From assembly GCF_001942625.1 (NCBI RefSeq), contig NZ_MLCL01000002.1:42408-106407 (forward strand): DNA of 64,000 nucleotides, given 5' to 3'. Shown piece after piece: positions 41,649-51,881 of this stretch (position 1 is its first letter; the number at the start of each line of letters is the position of its first letter). The position numbers and the translations under genes are program-made. This DNA comes from Mycobacterium syngnathidarum (GTDB taxonomy: Bacteria > Actinomycetota > Actinomycetes > Mycobacteriales > Mycobacteriaceae). The notes below the pieces were generated by a model. The model did not search any database. It saw only the letters and a program-made list of their open reading frames with translations, and had not been told where the DNA came from.

Positions 41649-42128
41649 TCAGGCGGGGTCGCAGATCACGATCGGGATCTTGCGATCGGTGTAGGAACGG
41701 TAGTTCGCGAAGTCGGCATACATGGCGTCCAGCTTGGGCCAGTACGCATCGCGCTCGGCGTCGGTGGCGTCACGCGCGATGAGGTCCAGGGTCTCGCGTT
41801 TGGTCTGGAACTTCACCCGGGGATTGGCCGCCAGATTCAGGTACCACATCGGGTTGGTGGCCCGGCCGCCCTGCGAAGCGACCAGCACGATCCGCTTGCC
41901 TTCCTGCAGAAAGAGCAACGGACTGTCCCGTTCCTCGCCCGACTTACGGCCGATCGTGGTCAAGATGCCCACTTCGGCGCCACGCAGGAACTTGTCGCCG
42001 AACCGCCCGCCGGTCTTCTTGAAGATCCAGGTCTGAGCGCGCGACATCCACTTGATGGCGGTACCGGTCGATTTCGCGTTGAGGCGTTCGACCTGTTTGG
42101 GGCTGAGCGGGCGAGGGGTGTTGGCCAT
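41649..42128 (-). CDS. Ddn-family F420-dependent nitroreductase-like protein
   Basis: A 159-residue split-barrel protein. IKWMSRAQTWIFKKTGG, LTTIGRKSGEERDSPLLFL, NPMWYLNLAANPRV and AERDAYWPKLDAMYADFANYRSYTDRKIPIV are recognisably Ddn (Rv3547), the deazaflavin-dependent enzyme that activates pretomanid in M. tuberculosis and natively reduces quinones. It lies 9 bp after the NTF2-like gene, downstream of fadA5, as Rv3547 follows Rv3546. F420 binding is known for the family, not shown here. Confidence 0.88.
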   Translation of the reverse strand: MANTPRPLSPKQVERLNAKSTGTAIKWMSRAQTWIFKKTGGRFGDKFLRGAEVGILTTIGRKSGEERDSPLLFLQEGKRIVLVASQGGRATNPMWYLNLAANPRVKFQTKRETLDLIARDATDAERDAYWPKLDAMYADFANYRSYTDRKIPIVICDPA

Positions 42129-42137
42129 GCGGGGACC

Positions 42138-42511
42138 TTAGCGGCTGATGAATGGGGTGAGGGAGGCGCGGATGTGGTGGATCTTTCCGTCGGACGCGGG
42201 GATCAGGAACGTCTCGTCGACGTGTGAGCACACCCGCCGGCCGAACAGGCGCGGCTTCGTGAGCACGTCGAAACGAGCGCGAATCTGGTCTCCGTCGACG
42301 CTGAACTCCGGCGTCGTCGTCTTCTCGATCAACTTGAACTGCGGGCCGTTGTTGAGGCTGCGGCGCAGATGATCTCCGGAACGGCCGGTCTTCAACCCCA
42401 TCTCGATGCGGATGCAGTCCGGTGTGAACGGCACCGCATCCGCCTGATGGCTCACCAATGCATCGATGTAGGCCTGGGCCGCTGCGATGCGCTCGGCGTC
42501 ACTGAACGTCA

Positions 42512-42512
<1 letters not shown>
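42138..42512 (-). CDS. NTF2-like (SnoaL/DUF8021-type) small protein
   Basis: A 124-residue protein starting ATG 42512, which overlaps the fadA5 stop by one base (TGATG), so it is translationally coupled to fadA5. AERIAAAQAYIDALVSHQADAVPFTPDCIRIEMG and LFGRRVCSHVDETFLIPASDGKIHHIRASLTPF (read in part) have the helix-then-curved-sheet pattern of the NTF2/SnoaL fold, which in other members binds or isomerises steroids and polyketides. I recall no equivalent between Rv3546 and Rv3547. Steroid binding is only a guess. Confidence 0.7.
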
Positions 42513-43673
<1,161 letters not shown>

Positions 43674-43675
<2 letters not shown>

Positions 43676-43687
43676 GAACACGTTTCA
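43674..43687. promoter_or_regulatory. KstR operator, fadA5/cyp125 divergent region
   Basis: TAGAACACGTTTCA matches the known KstR pattern TNNAACNNGTTNNA at all fixed positions. It is 11 bp before the fadA5 start and 144 bp before the cyp125 start. A weaker similar stretch near 43763-43777 (TAGACCACGTT) may be a second site for cyp125. Confidence 0.88.
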
Positions 43688-43830
43688 TTACTCTGACAAG
43701 CGCGGATGCATCACTACCTTTGATCTGCGGTCAAGGCGTGTTTCAATGGTCTCAATTGGTACTAGACCACGTTGTTTCAAGCATTGCCGGCCACGCGCAC
43801 GGCTTGCTACAGACACTAGGAGTTAGACAC

Positions 43831-45099
43831 ATGGGCTGCCCCAACATCCCCAAGGATTTCGACTTCCTCGATTCCGAGCGCAACCTCCAGGGCCTGCCGA
43901 TCAAGGAGCTCGCCGAGCTCCGCAAGGCCGAACCGGTTCGCTGGGTCGACGTACCCGGCGGCACCGGAGGTTTCGGCGACAAGGGGTACTGGTTGGTCAC
44001 CCGCCATGAGGACGTCAAGGACGTGTCGCTGCGCAGCGACGTGTTCTCCAGCGCGATGAACGGCGCGATCCCGGTTTGGCCGCAAGAGATGACCCGTGAG
44101 GCCGTCGACCTGCAGCGCGCCGTGCTGCTGAACATGGACGCCCCGCACCACACCCGGCTGCGCAAGATCATCTCCCGCGGATTCACCCCCCGCGCGCTCT
44201 CGCGCCTCGAGGAGGAGCTCAACAACCGCGCGCAGGCCATCGCCAAGAACGCCGCGGCATCGAACACCGGTGACTTCGTCGAGCAGGTCTCCTGCGAACT
44301 CCCGCTGCAGGCCATCGCCGAGCTGCTCGGTGTGCCCCAGGACGACCGCGACAAGCTGTTCCGCTGGTCCAACGAGATGACCGCAGGCGACGACCCCGAG
44401 TACGCCGACGTCGATCCGGCCATGTCCTCGTTCGAGGTCATCACCTACGCCATGAAGATGGCCGAAGAGCGCGGCAAGAACCCGACCGACGACATCGTCA
44501 CCAAGCTGATCCAGGCCGACATCGACGGCGAGAAGCTGTCCGACGACGAGTTCGGCTTCTTCGTGATCATGCTGGCGGTGGCGGGCAACGAGACCAGCCG
44601 CAACTCGATCACGCACGGCATGATCGCCTTCTCGCAGAACCCCGACCAGTGGGAGCTGTTCAAGAAGGAACGTCCCAAGACCGCCGTCGACGAGATCATC
44701 CGGTGGGCCACCCCGGTGTCGGCCTTCCAGCGCACCGCCAGCGAGGACACCGAGATCTCGGGCGTCAAGATCAAGTCCGGCGAGCGTGTGGTGATGTCCT
44801 ACCGTTCGGCCAACTTCGACGAGACGGTGTTCGAAGACCCATTCACGTTCAACATCCTGCGCGACCCGAACCCGCACGTCGGCTTCGGCGGCACCGGGGC
44901 GCACTACTGCATCGGCGCCAACCTGGCCCGCCTGACGATCAACCTGATCTTCAACGCCGTCGCCGATCACATGCCCGACCTCAAGCCGATCGGGGACCCC
45001 GAGCGGCTGAAGTCCGGATGGCTCAATGGTATTAAGCATTGGCCGGTGGATTACACGGGCGCCTGCCCCGTCGCCGGCGAGCCGGCAAAGCAGGCCTGA
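43831..45099 (+). CDS. cyp125: CYP125, cholesterol 26/27-hydroxylase
   Basis: A 422-residue P450 with I-helix AGNET (251-255), E288-x2-R291 and heme loop FGGTGAHYCIGANLAR with C360. MNGAIPVW, WPQEMT and the C-terminal GIKHWPVDYTGACPV are recognisable as CYP125A1 (Rv3545c), which oxidises the side-chain terminus of cholesterol/cholestenone to the acid. AGGAG (43819-43823) is 7 nt before ATG 43831; in-frame upstream codons lack such a site. Starts the igr-type operon with fadE28, fadE29, chsH2, chsH1 and ltp2. Confidence 0.96.
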   Translation: MGCPNIPKDFDFLDSERNLQGLPIKELAELRKAEPVRWVDVPGGTGGFGDKGYWLVTRHEDVKDVSLRSDVFSSAMNGAIPVWPQEMTREAVDLQRAVLLNMDAPHHTRLRKIISRGFTPRALSRLEEELNNRAQAIAKNAAASNTGDFVEQVSCELPLQAIAELLGVPQDDRDKLFRWSNEMTAGDDPEYADVDPAMSSFEVITYAMKMAEERGKNPTDDIVTKLIQADIDGEKLSDDEFGFFVIMLAVAGNETSRNSITHGMIAFSQNPDQWELFKKERPKTAVDEIIRWATPVSAFQRTASEDTEISGVKIKSGERVVMSYRSANFDETVFEDPFTFNILRDPNPHVGFGGTGAHYCIGANLARLTINLIFNAVADHMPDLKPIGDPERLKSGWLNGIKHWPVDYTGACPVAGEPAKQA

Positions 45100-45135
45100 G
45101 CTCACTGACCTACCCACGGATCAAGGAGGATTCGG

Positions 45136-46140
45136 GTGGATTTCACACCGAACCCAGAACAGCAGGCCGTCGCCGATGTGGTGACCTCTGTTCTGGAACG
45201 CGACAACACCTGGGATGCACTGGTTTCCGGTGGGGTTGCGGCGCTGGGAGTGCCGGAACGACTCGGCGGTGACGGCCTCGGTCTGCCCGAGCTGTCGACG
45301 GCGCTGACCGAGATCGCCCGCCACGGCACCACCGGTCCGGCGCTGGCCACCGTGGGTCTGGGTCTGGTGTCGCTGCTCGACCTGGCTTCCGACGCCCAGC
45401 AGGACCGGTACCTCGCGGGTGTCGCGACGGGCGCGGTGCTCTCGGCGGCGCTCAACGAGCCCGGGCAGTCACTGCCGGAGCGGCCCGCCGTGAACTTCGC
45501 CGACGGCAAGGTCAACGGCACCAAGATCGGTGTGCCGTACGCGGAGACGGCCAAGTGGCTGGTCGTCACCACCGACAACGCGGTGGTGGTGGTCTCCCCG
45601 GCGGCTGACGGTGTCACGGTCACCAAGACCCCGACCTCCAACGGTTCCGACGAGTACGTGGTCACGTTCGCCGATGTCGCAGTCGACGCCGCGGACGTGC
45701 TCGACGGCGCGAGCGCGCACCGCGTCAACCAGCTGGCACTGGCTGTCACCGGGGCGTTCGCCGCCGGCTTGGTGGCCGGCGCACTGCGGCTGACCGCCGA
45801 CTACGTCGCCACCCGTGAGCAGTTCGGCCGGCCGCTGTCGACGTTCCAGACCGTCGCGGCACAGCTGTCCGAGGTCTACATCGCCTCGCGGACAATCGAT
45901 CTGCTGTCCACCTCGGCGCTGTGGCGGCTGTCCGAGGGCCTTGACGCCGACGAGGATCTGAACATCCTGGGCTATTGGCTCACCTCGCAGGCCGCGCCGG
46001 CCATGCGGCTCTGCCATCACCTGCACGGCGGTATGGGTATGGACATCACCTACCCCATGGACCGCTACTACTCCTCGATCAAGGATCTGACCCGGCTGTT
46101 GGGCGGTCCGTCGCATCGCCTCGATTTGGTGGGAGCGTAA
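45136..46140 (+). CDS. fadE28: acyl-CoA dehydrogenase FadE28 (ChsE1)
   Basis: A 334-residue acyl-CoA dehydrogenase lacking much of the N-terminal domain, as its homologue does. ATREQFGRPLSTFQTVAAQLSEVYIASR is the core motif and HHLHGGMGMDITYPMDRYYSSIKDLTRLLGG (read in part) the C-terminal flavin contact. With FadE29 it makes an alpha2beta2 dehydrogenase of 3-oxo-4-pregnene-20-carboxyl-CoA in the last side-chain cycle. GTG 45136 follows AAGGAGG by 6 nt; fadE29 starts in its stop codon (TAATG). Confidence 0.94.
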   Translation: MDFTPNPEQQAVADVVTSVLERDNTWDALVSGGVAALGVPERLGGDGLGLPELSTALTEIARHGTTGPALATVGLGLVSLLDLASDAQQDRYLAGVATGAVLSAALNEPGQSLPERPAVNFADGKVNGTKIGVPYAETAKWLVVTTDNAVVVVSPAADGVTVTKTPTSNGSDEYVVTFADVAVDAADVLDGASAHRVNQLALAVTGAFAAGLVAGALRLTADYVATREQFGRPLSTFQTVAAQLSEVYIASRTIDLLSTSALWRLSEGLDADEDLNILGYWLTSQAAPAMRLCHHLHGGMGMDITYPMDRYYSSIKDLTRLLGGPSHRLDLVGA

Positions 46141-47303
46141 TGTTCATCGACCTGACGCCCGAGCAGCGCGCGCTGCAAGCCGAACTGCGGGAATACTTCT
46201 CGACTCTCATCACGCCCGAAGAGGCTGCGGCGATGGAGTCCGACCGGCACAACGAGGCCTACCGTGCGGTGATCAAGCGCATGGGCAGCGACGGCAAGCT
46301 CGGTGTCGGCTGGCCCAAGGAGTACGGCGGCCTGGGCTTCGGCCCCGTCGAGCAGCAGATCTTCATCAACGAGGCCAACCGCGCCGACATCCCGCTGCCG
46401 ATGGTCACGCTGCAGACCGTGGGCCCGACCCTGCAGGCGCTGGGCACCGAGGCGCAGAAGAAGAAGTTCCTGCCCGGAATCCTCTCCGGTGACGTGCATT
46501 TCGCCATCGGCTACTCCGAGCCTGATGCCGGCACCGACCTGGCGTCGCTGCGCACCACTGCTGTCCGGCACGGTGACGAGTACATCGTGAACGGCCAGAA
46601 GATGTGGACCACCGGCGCCCACGACGCCGACTACATCTGGCTGGCCTGCCGCACCGATCCGACCGCGGCCAAGCACAAGGGCATCTCGATCCTGATCGTC
46701 GACACCAAGGATCCCGGCTACTCGTGGACGCCGATCATCCTGTCCGACGGGGCCCACCACACCAACGCGTCGTACTACAACGACGTGCACGTGCCTGCCG
46801 ACATGCTCGTCGGCGAGGAGAATGGCGGCTGGAAGCTCATCACCACCCAGCTCAACCATGAGCGGGTCGGCCTGGGCCCGGCTGGTCGCGTCGCGGGTAT
46901 CTATGACCAGGTGCATGCCTGGGCATCCAAGCCGGGCTCCGACGGCGTCACGCCGATCGAGCAGGACGACGTGAAACGCCTTCTGGGGCAGATCAAGTCG
47001 ATCTGGCGGATCAACGAGTTGCTCAACTGGCAGGTCGCGGCGTCCGGTGAGACCATCGCCGTGGCCGACGCGGCTGCCACCAAGGTGTTCTCCACCGAGC
47101 GCATCCAGGAAGTCAGCCGGTTGGCCGAGGAGATCGTCGGCAAGTACGGCAACCCCGCCGACCCCGAGACCGCCGAGCTGCTGGTCTGGCTGGACAAGAT
47201 GGCCAAGCGCAACCTGGTCATCACCTTCGGTGGCGGTGTCAACGAGGTCATGCGCGAGATGATCGCGGCGTCGGGCCTGCGGGTGCCGAGGGTTCCGCGG
47301 TAA
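46140..47303 (+). CDS. fadE29: acyl-CoA dehydrogenase FadE29 (ChsE2)
   Basis: A 387-residue acyl-CoA dehydrogenase, partner of FadE28. GWPKEYGGLGFG, IGYSEPDAGTDLASLRT, NGQKMWTTGAHDADY and the C-terminal TFGGGVNEVMREMIAASGLRVPR are intact. The FadE28/29 complex introduces the C17-20 double bond in the steroid side chain. ATG 46140 overlaps the fadE28 stop by one base; chsH2 follows 15 bp later. Confidence 0.95.
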   Translation: MFIDLTPEQRALQAELREYFSTLITPEEAAAMESDRHNEAYRAVIKRMGSDGKLGVGWPKEYGGLGFGPVEQQIFINEANRADIPLPMVTLQTVGPTLQALGTEAQKKKFLPGILSGDVHFAIGYSEPDAGTDLASLRTTAVRHGDEYIVNGQKMWTTGAHDADYIWLACRTDPTAAKHKGISILIVDTKDPGYSWTPIILSDGAHHTNASYYNDVHVPADMLVGEENGGWKLITTQLNHERVGLGPAGRVAGIYDQVHAWASKPGSDGVTPIEQDDVKRLLGQIKSIWRINELLNWQVAASGETIAVADAAATKVFSTERIQEVSRLAEEIVGKYGNPADPETAELLVWLDKMAKRNLVITFGGGVNEVMREMIAASGLRVPRVPR

Positions 47304-47318
47304 CAGCGAGGGATTGAG

Positions 47319-48290
47319 GTGAGCGTGAATCTGCAGGCCGGTATCGACCAGATCATCGCGTCCGGGACGAGCAAACCGACGGTGGCTCGGGATCCGGTGA
47401 ATCAGCCCATGATTCACCACTGGGTCGACGCGATCGGAGACACCAACCCGATCTACGTCGACGCGGAAGCCGCCAAGGCCGCCGGTCATCCCGGCATCGT
47501 GGCACCCCCGGCGATGATTCAGGTCTGGACCATGATGGGCCTGGGGCGCACCCGGTCTGACGATGATCCGCTGGGCAGGGCGATGAAGATGTTCGACGAT
47601 GCCGGGTATGTCGGTGTCGTCGCGACCAACTGCGACCAGACCTATCACCGCTACCTGGAACCCGGCGAGCAGGTGGTGATGAGCGCCGAGATCGTCGGCA
47701 TCGTCGGCCCCAAGCAGACCGCACTGGGTGAGGGCTACTTCATCAATCAGAAGATCCGCTGGCATGTCGGTGACGAGGAAGTTGCCGACATGGACTGGCG
47801 GATCATGAAGTTCCTGCCTGCTGGTAAGCAGGAGGTCTCGGATGCCGCCGAAACCTATGAGATCCCAGAGGATCTCGACCCGGACCAGCTGATGCGGCCA
47901 TCCTCGTCGCGGGATACCAAATTTTTCTGGGACGGCGTCAACGCACACGAACTACGTATCCAGAAGCGGCCCGACGGCTCGCTGCAGCACCCGCCGGTGC
48001 CCGCGGTGTGGCAGGACAGAGAGGCCCCCGTCGACTATGTGGTGGCCTCGGGCAAGGGCACGGTATTCAGCTACGTGGTGCATCACGCCCCCAAGGTGCC
48101 GGGCCGCAGCCTGCCGTTCGTGATCGCTCTCGTCGAACTCGAGGAGGGCGTCCGGATGCTGGGCGAGCTGCGCGGGATCGCCGCCGATCAGGTGAAGATC
48201 GGAATGCCGGTCACCGCAACCTATATCGATTTCCCGGACAGTGAGATCAGCCCGGCCTGGACGTTGTACGCATGGGAGCCACAAGCATGA
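47319..48290 (+). CDS. chsH2: ChsH2, MaoC-like hydratase with C-terminal DUF35 domain
   Basis: A 323-residue two-domain protein. Residues 1-180 are a MaoC hot-dog domain (MIHHWVDAIGDTNPIYVD); about 205-323 are a DUF35 OB-fold (FFWDGVNAHELRIQKRPDG then HPPVPAVW). With ChsH1 it hydrates the C17-20 double bond, and its DUF35 part binds Ltp2 to channel the product. The zinc-finger cysteines of many DUF35 proteins appear absent. GTG 47319 or GTG 47325 may be the start; AGCGAGGG lies upstream. ATGA overlap with chsH1. Confidence 0.93.
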   Translation: MSVNLQAGIDQIIASGTSKPTVARDPVNQPMIHHWVDAIGDTNPIYVDAEAAKAAGHPGIVAPPAMIQVWTMMGLGRTRSDDDPLGRAMKMFDDAGYVGVVATNCDQTYHRYLEPGEQVVMSAEIVGIVGPKQTALGEGYFINQKIRWHVGDEEVADMDWRIMKFLPAGKQEVSDAAETYEIPEDLDPDQLMRPSSSRDTKFFWDGVNAHELRIQKRPDGSLQHPPVPAVWQDREAPVDYVVASGKGTVFSYVVHHAPKVPGRSLPFVIALVELEEGVRMLGELRGIAADQVKIGMPVTATYIDFPDSEISPAWTLYAWEPQA

Positions 48291-48694
48291 GCCTGACTGT
48301 CTCCGACGTTCGAGTCGGTACCACACTCCCCGAACTCAAGATCTACGGCGACCCGACGTTCATCGTGTCCACCGCCATCGCGACGCGGGACTATCAGGAT
48401 GTGCACCACGACCGGGACAAGGCGCAGGCCAAAGGTTCCAAGGACATCTTCGTCAACATCCTCACCGACACCGGGTTGGTCGGTCGGTACGTGACGGACT
48501 GGGCAGGTCCGAACGCGGTCGTCAAGTCGATCAAGCTGCGCCTGGGCGTGCCCTGGTACGCCTACGACACCATCACCTTCACCGGCGAGGTCACCGCGAT
48601 CGAGGGCGACCTGGTGACGCTGAAAGTGGTGGGCAGCAACAGCCTTGGCAACCACGTCATCGCCACGTCCACACTCACTTTGGGGGACAACTGA
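48287..48694 (+). CDS. chsH1: ChsH1, MaoC-like hydratase subunit
   Basis: A 135-residue single hot-dog domain. TRDYQDVHHDRDKAQAKGSKDIFVN contains the hydratase motif with Asp and His. It forms a heterotetramer with ChsH2 and hydrates 3-oxo-4,17-pregnadiene-20-carboxyl-CoA. The start is ATG 48287, overlapping the chsH2 stop by 4 bp; the stop overlaps ltp2 by one base (TGATG). Confidence 0.94.
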   Translation: MSLTVSDVRVGTTLPELKIYGDPTFIVSTAIATRDYQDVHHDRDKAQAKGSKDIFVNILTDTGLVGRYVTDWAGPNAVVKSIKLRLGVPWYAYDTITFTGEVTAIEGDLVTLKVVGSNSLGNHVIATSTLTLGDN

Positions 48695-49851
48695 TGCTCT
48701 CCGGCAAGGCAGCCATCGCCGGTATCGGCGCCACCGACTTCTCCAAGAACTCCGGCCGCAGTGAGTTGCGCCTGGCCGCCGAGGCCGTGCTCGACGCACT
48801 CGACGACGCCGGGCTGAAGCCGTCCGACATCGACGGCTTGGTGACGTTCACGATGGACTCCAACCTGGAGACCGCCGTGGCCCGCTCCACCGGCATCGGA
48901 GACCTGAAGTTCTTCAGCCAGATCGGCTACGGCGGCGGCGCCGCGGCCGCAACCGTTCAGCAGGCCGCCCTCGCCGTCGCCACCGGTGTCGCGGAAGTCG
49001 TTGTGGCGTACCGGGCATTCAATGAGCGCTCGGAGTTCCGGTTCGGCCAGGTGATGACCGGGCTGACCGTCAACGCCGACTCGCGCGGCGTGGAGTACAG
49101 CTGGTCCTACCCACACGGCCTGAGCACCCCGGCCGCTTCGGTGGCCATGATCGCCCAGCGCTACATGCACGAATATGGCGCCACCAGTGCGGATTTCGGT
49201 GCCGTGTCGGTGGCCGACCGCAAGCACGCCGCGAACAACCCGAAGGCGTTCTTCTACGGCAAGCCGATCACGATCGAGGATCATCAGAACTCCCGGTGGA
49301 TCGCCGAACCGCTGCGACTGCTGGATTGCTGCCAGGAGAGCGACGGCGGCGTGGCCATCGTCGTCACCACGCCGGAACGGGCCAAGGATCTCAAGCACCG
49401 GCCGGCGACCATCGAGGCTGCCGCCCAAGGCGCAGGCACCGACCAGTTCACCATGTACTCGTACTACCGCGACGAGCTCGGGCTGCCCGAGATGGGCCTG
49501 GTCGGACGTCAGCTCTGGGAGCAGAGCGGCCTGTCACCCGACGACATCCAGACCGCGATTCTCTACGACCACTTCACGCCGTACACGCTGCTCCAGCTCG
49601 AAGAGCTCGGGTTCTGCGGCAAGGGCGAAGCCAAGGACTTCATCGCCGGCGGCGCCATCGAGCTCGGCGGCCGGCTGCCGATCAACACCCACGGCGGTCA
49701 ACTGGGTGAGGCCTACATCCACGGCATGAACGGCATCGCCGAGGGGGTGCGCCAGTTGCGGGGGACCTCGGTCAACCAGGTCGAGGGCGTCGAGCATGTG
49801 CTGGTCACCGCGGGAACCGGCGTTCCGACCTCCGGATTGATCCTCGGATAA
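48694..49851 (+). CDS. ltp2: Ltp2, thiolase-fold retro-aldolase of the steroid side chain
   Basis: A 385-residue lipid-transfer-protein-type thiolase homologue. IAGIGATDFSKNSGR, YGGGAAAATVQQAA (the usual thiolase Cys position is Gly here) and INTHGGQLGEAYIHGMNG are typical. Ltp2 (Rv3540c) cleaves 17-hydroxy-3-oxo-4-pregnene-20-carboxyl-CoA to androstenedione and propionyl-CoA, and needs the DUF35 domain of ChsH2. End of the igr-type operon. Confidence 0.94.
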   Translation: MLSGKAAIAGIGATDFSKNSGRSELRLAAEAVLDALDDAGLKPSDIDGLVTFTMDSNLETAVARSTGIGDLKFFSQIGYGGGAAAATVQQAALAVATGVAEVVVAYRAFNERSEFRFGQVMTGLTVNADSRGVEYSWSYPHGLSTPAASVAMIAQRYMHEYGATSADFGAVSVADRKHAANNPKAFFYGKPITIEDHQNSRWIAEPLRLLDCCQESDGGVAIVVTTPERAKDLKHRPATIEAAAQGAGTDQFTMYSYYRDELGLPEMGLVGRQLWEQSGLSPDDIQTAILYDHFTPYTLLQLEELGFCGKGEAKDFIAGGAIELGGRLPINTHGGQLGEAYIHGMNGIAEGVRQLRGTSVNQVEGVEHVLVTAGTGVPTSGLILG

Positions 49852-49926
49852 AGGTGCATCGGCACCCCCTATTGGCACGGTAATGTTTGCTCCGGATGTG
49901 CATCACGCGTAGAAGGGGGCCGTGGC

Positions 49927-51030
49927 ATGGGAGTGCCGCGCGACAGCAGCCCGTACGGGTCGCAGACGTTGCAAGGACCGGCTTGGCCGAACATCGACGA
50001 GGACCAGCTGACCGCGGCTGCCGCGTCCTATACGAAGACCGGGACGAAGATCAGCGGCTCCGTCGTTCCTGAACAGACAAGCCAACTCTCCAAGTTGGGG
50101 GAGGGCTGGACGGGCACCGGCTCGGTGGCGGCATCGGGTGAGGCGACCACAATGATCGCCGGCCACGAGGCCAACGGCTTGCAGGCGACGGCCATCGGCA
50201 CCGCCCTGATGAAAATGGCGGCGTCGGTGGCGCAGACCAAGACCGCACTGAACGTGGCCGCGCAGGAAGTGCAAGCCGAGGTCGAAGCGCTGCAGAAGAT
50301 GCCGTTCGGCAATATGCAGGCACTCATCGAGAGCCGGATCAAGGCGGGTTTGGCGCAGAACACCGCGACGGTGTCGGCCGCCTCCGTCGAAATGGCGGAC
50401 AGTCTCAGCACGGTGGCCAACCTCCCTCAGGTCGGCACCCCGCCGACGGCGCAGGCGCAGCAGGCGGCCCAAAAGGGCGCCGACTCGATGATGCAGCTGA
50501 TCAGTCAGCTGCCCCAGATGCTGGGCCAGATTCCGCAGATGGCCAGCCAGATTCCCCAGCAGCTCTCCCAACCCCTGCAGCAGTTGACCCAACCCCTGCA
50601 GCAGCTGACCCAGATGCTGGGCTCGGGCGGCAAGGGCACCGGCGGCGGGCCCAGTCCGTTCTCGGCATTCTCGAACCACCCACTGGCCGGCGGATCCGGG
50701 CCGAGCAGCGGTGCAGGCATGGTCAAGGCGGCGGGTTTGCCCGGTGGTTCGGGTGGCGGTAGCCCCCAGACCCCGCTGTTGTCGAAGCTTGTCGGCGGTG
50801 GCGGGACCGCACCGGTCTCCGTCGACCCAGGCGCCAGTGCCGCTGTGGTCGGCGGCGTCGCTCCGGTGGCTGCCGCCAACGCGGCGGGCGGCGGCATGGG
50901 TGGCGGTATGGGCATGATGGGCGGCGGCCAGCGTGCCGGAGGCGGCGGCGGGACTACCACCGGGCTGGCCGTCCCGGCCCCGCTGGACCACGACACGGGC
51001 GACGGTGATGATGACTATGACGATTGGTGA
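49927..51030 (+). CDS. predicted type VII secretion-like substrate, W-x-G and Gly-rich
   Basis: A 367-residue protein with no signal peptide. Residues 20-170 are nearly all helix with W61-T-G63 at a predicted turn, as in WXG100/PPE proteins. Residues 185-232 are Gln/Met/Pro repeats (PQMLGQIPQMASQIPQQ), then a Gly-rich stretch with GGGMGGGMGMMGGG, ending in an acidic HDTGDGDDDYDDW tail. It has no PPE motif itself but occupies the place of PPE63 (Rv3539) after ltp2. Thirty bp later follows a helical YxxxD protein. A paired secreted substrate is inferred. Confidence 0.7.
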   Translation: MGVPRDSSPYGSQTLQGPAWPNIDEDQLTAAAASYTKTGTKISGSVVPEQTSQLSKLGEGWTGTGSVAASGEATTMIAGHEANGLQATAIGTALMKMAASVAQTKTALNVAAQEVQAEVEALQKMPFGNMQALIESRIKAGLAQNTATVSAASVEMADSLSTVANLPQVGTPPTAQAQQAAQKGADSMMQLISQLPQMLGQIPQMASQIPQQLSQPLQQLTQPLQQLTQMLGSGGKGTGGGPSPFSAFSNHPLAGGSGPSSGAGMVKAAGLPGGSGGGSPQTPLLSKLVGGGGTAPVSVDPGASAAVVGGVAPVAAANAAGGGMGGGMGMMGGGQRAGGGGGTTTGLAVPAPLDHDTGDGDDDYDDW

Positions 51031-51045
51031 TCCATCTCGACGAGC

Positions 51046-51051
51046 AGGAGG
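51046..51051 (+). promoter_or_regulatory. ribosome site deciding GTG 51060
   Basis: AGGAGG, 8 nt before GTG 51060. The longer frame opened at 51024 has no such site, so translation starts at MSELGMK. Confidence 0.7.
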
Positions 51052-51059
51052 TAACAACG

Positions 51060-51854
51060 GTGTCTGAACTCGGGATGAAGGTTCCACTCACCTGGAACGC
51101 CGCGGCGCCGGAACTGCCGGAGATGCCGTCGATCCAGGCCGGTGAGGACGCCATGAGCATGACCATCGCCGGCATCGTGCCGGCCCTGGCGGCATCATTG
51201 ACCACGAACGTGACGGCCTTGTCGGCCAAGGAAAACATGTTCAACGCCAAGCTTTCTGACGCTCAGGGCGCCTACGAGAAGGCCGACGAATCCGGTGGGC
51301 AGGGCGTTGGCCAGATGGGCCAGATGATGGGCCAGCTGGGGCAGATGGGCCAGATGGCCAGTGCGCCTGCACAGATGGCGGGCCAGATGGGCGGTCAGTT
51401 CGGCTCGCTCATGGAGCCGTTGATGAAGGCGATGGAGGGCGCCAAGGGCGGTGGCGAGAACGGCGGCGCGCCTGGTGCCGGCCAGCCCGGCGGTCCGGGC
51501 GGTCCCGGCGGGCCGAACCCGCAACAGCAGCAGGAAGAGCGCGAGGCCAAGCTCGACGAGCGGGACAAGCAGCAGGACGATCGGGAGACAGCACAAAACG
51601 ATCGCGATGCCGCACAGGATCGGCGCGAAGCAGGCCTGGACGCCCGCGAGAGTCAGATGAGCGACCGCTCCGGTGGGGCGGCGTCGTCGGCTCCGCATTC
51701 GGCGCCCCCGGCCACACATTCGGCCCCGCCTGCCGCGTCGGCGCCACCGGCTGCCGCCGGGCCGAGTCCGAGCCAGCCGGCCCCCGGTCCCATTCCGGTA
51801 GCTCCCGAGACCCCGCGTCATTCCGGCGGGGACGATCTCTGGAAGCGGATGTAG
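51060..51854 (+). CDS. predicted type VII secretion-like partner with YxxxD motif
   Basis: A 264-residue protein. Residues 25-75 are two predicted helices ending in Y72-E-K-A-D76, which fits the YxxxD/E type VII secretion signal just after the second helix. Gln/Met/Gly repeats (85-112), a Gly/Pro section, a charged EEREAKLDERDKQQDDRE coiled-coil of about 45 residues, and a Ser/Ala/Pro tail follow. It is 30 bp downstream of the W-x-G protein. Together they resemble a PE/PPE or Esp pair in layout, not in sequence. Secretion is inferred from the motif. Confidence 0.7.
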   Translation: MSELGMKVPLTWNAAAPELPEMPSIQAGEDAMSMTIAGIVPALAASLTTNVTALSAKENMFNAKLSDAQGAYEKADESGGQGVGQMGQMMGQLGQMGQMASAPAQMAGQMGGQFGSLMEPLMKAMEGAKGGGENGGAPGAGQPGGPGGPGGPNPQQQQEEREAKLDERDKQQDDRETAQNDRDAAQDRREAGLDARESQMSDRSGGAASSAPHSAPPATHSAPPAASAPPAAAGPSPSQPAPGPIPVAPETPRHSGGDDLWKRM

Positions 51855-51881
51855 TAGCTCTGCGTTCGCGTCGCGCCTCAT

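Noticed and set aside
43763..43777. Second full KstR operator for cyp125
   Set aside because: TAGACCACGTT departs from the pattern at two fixed positions, so it is mentioned only as a weak possibility.
46068..47948. 626-codon reverse frame under fadE29/chsH2
   Set aside because: Antisense to two recognised genes, with no domain and no ribosome site.
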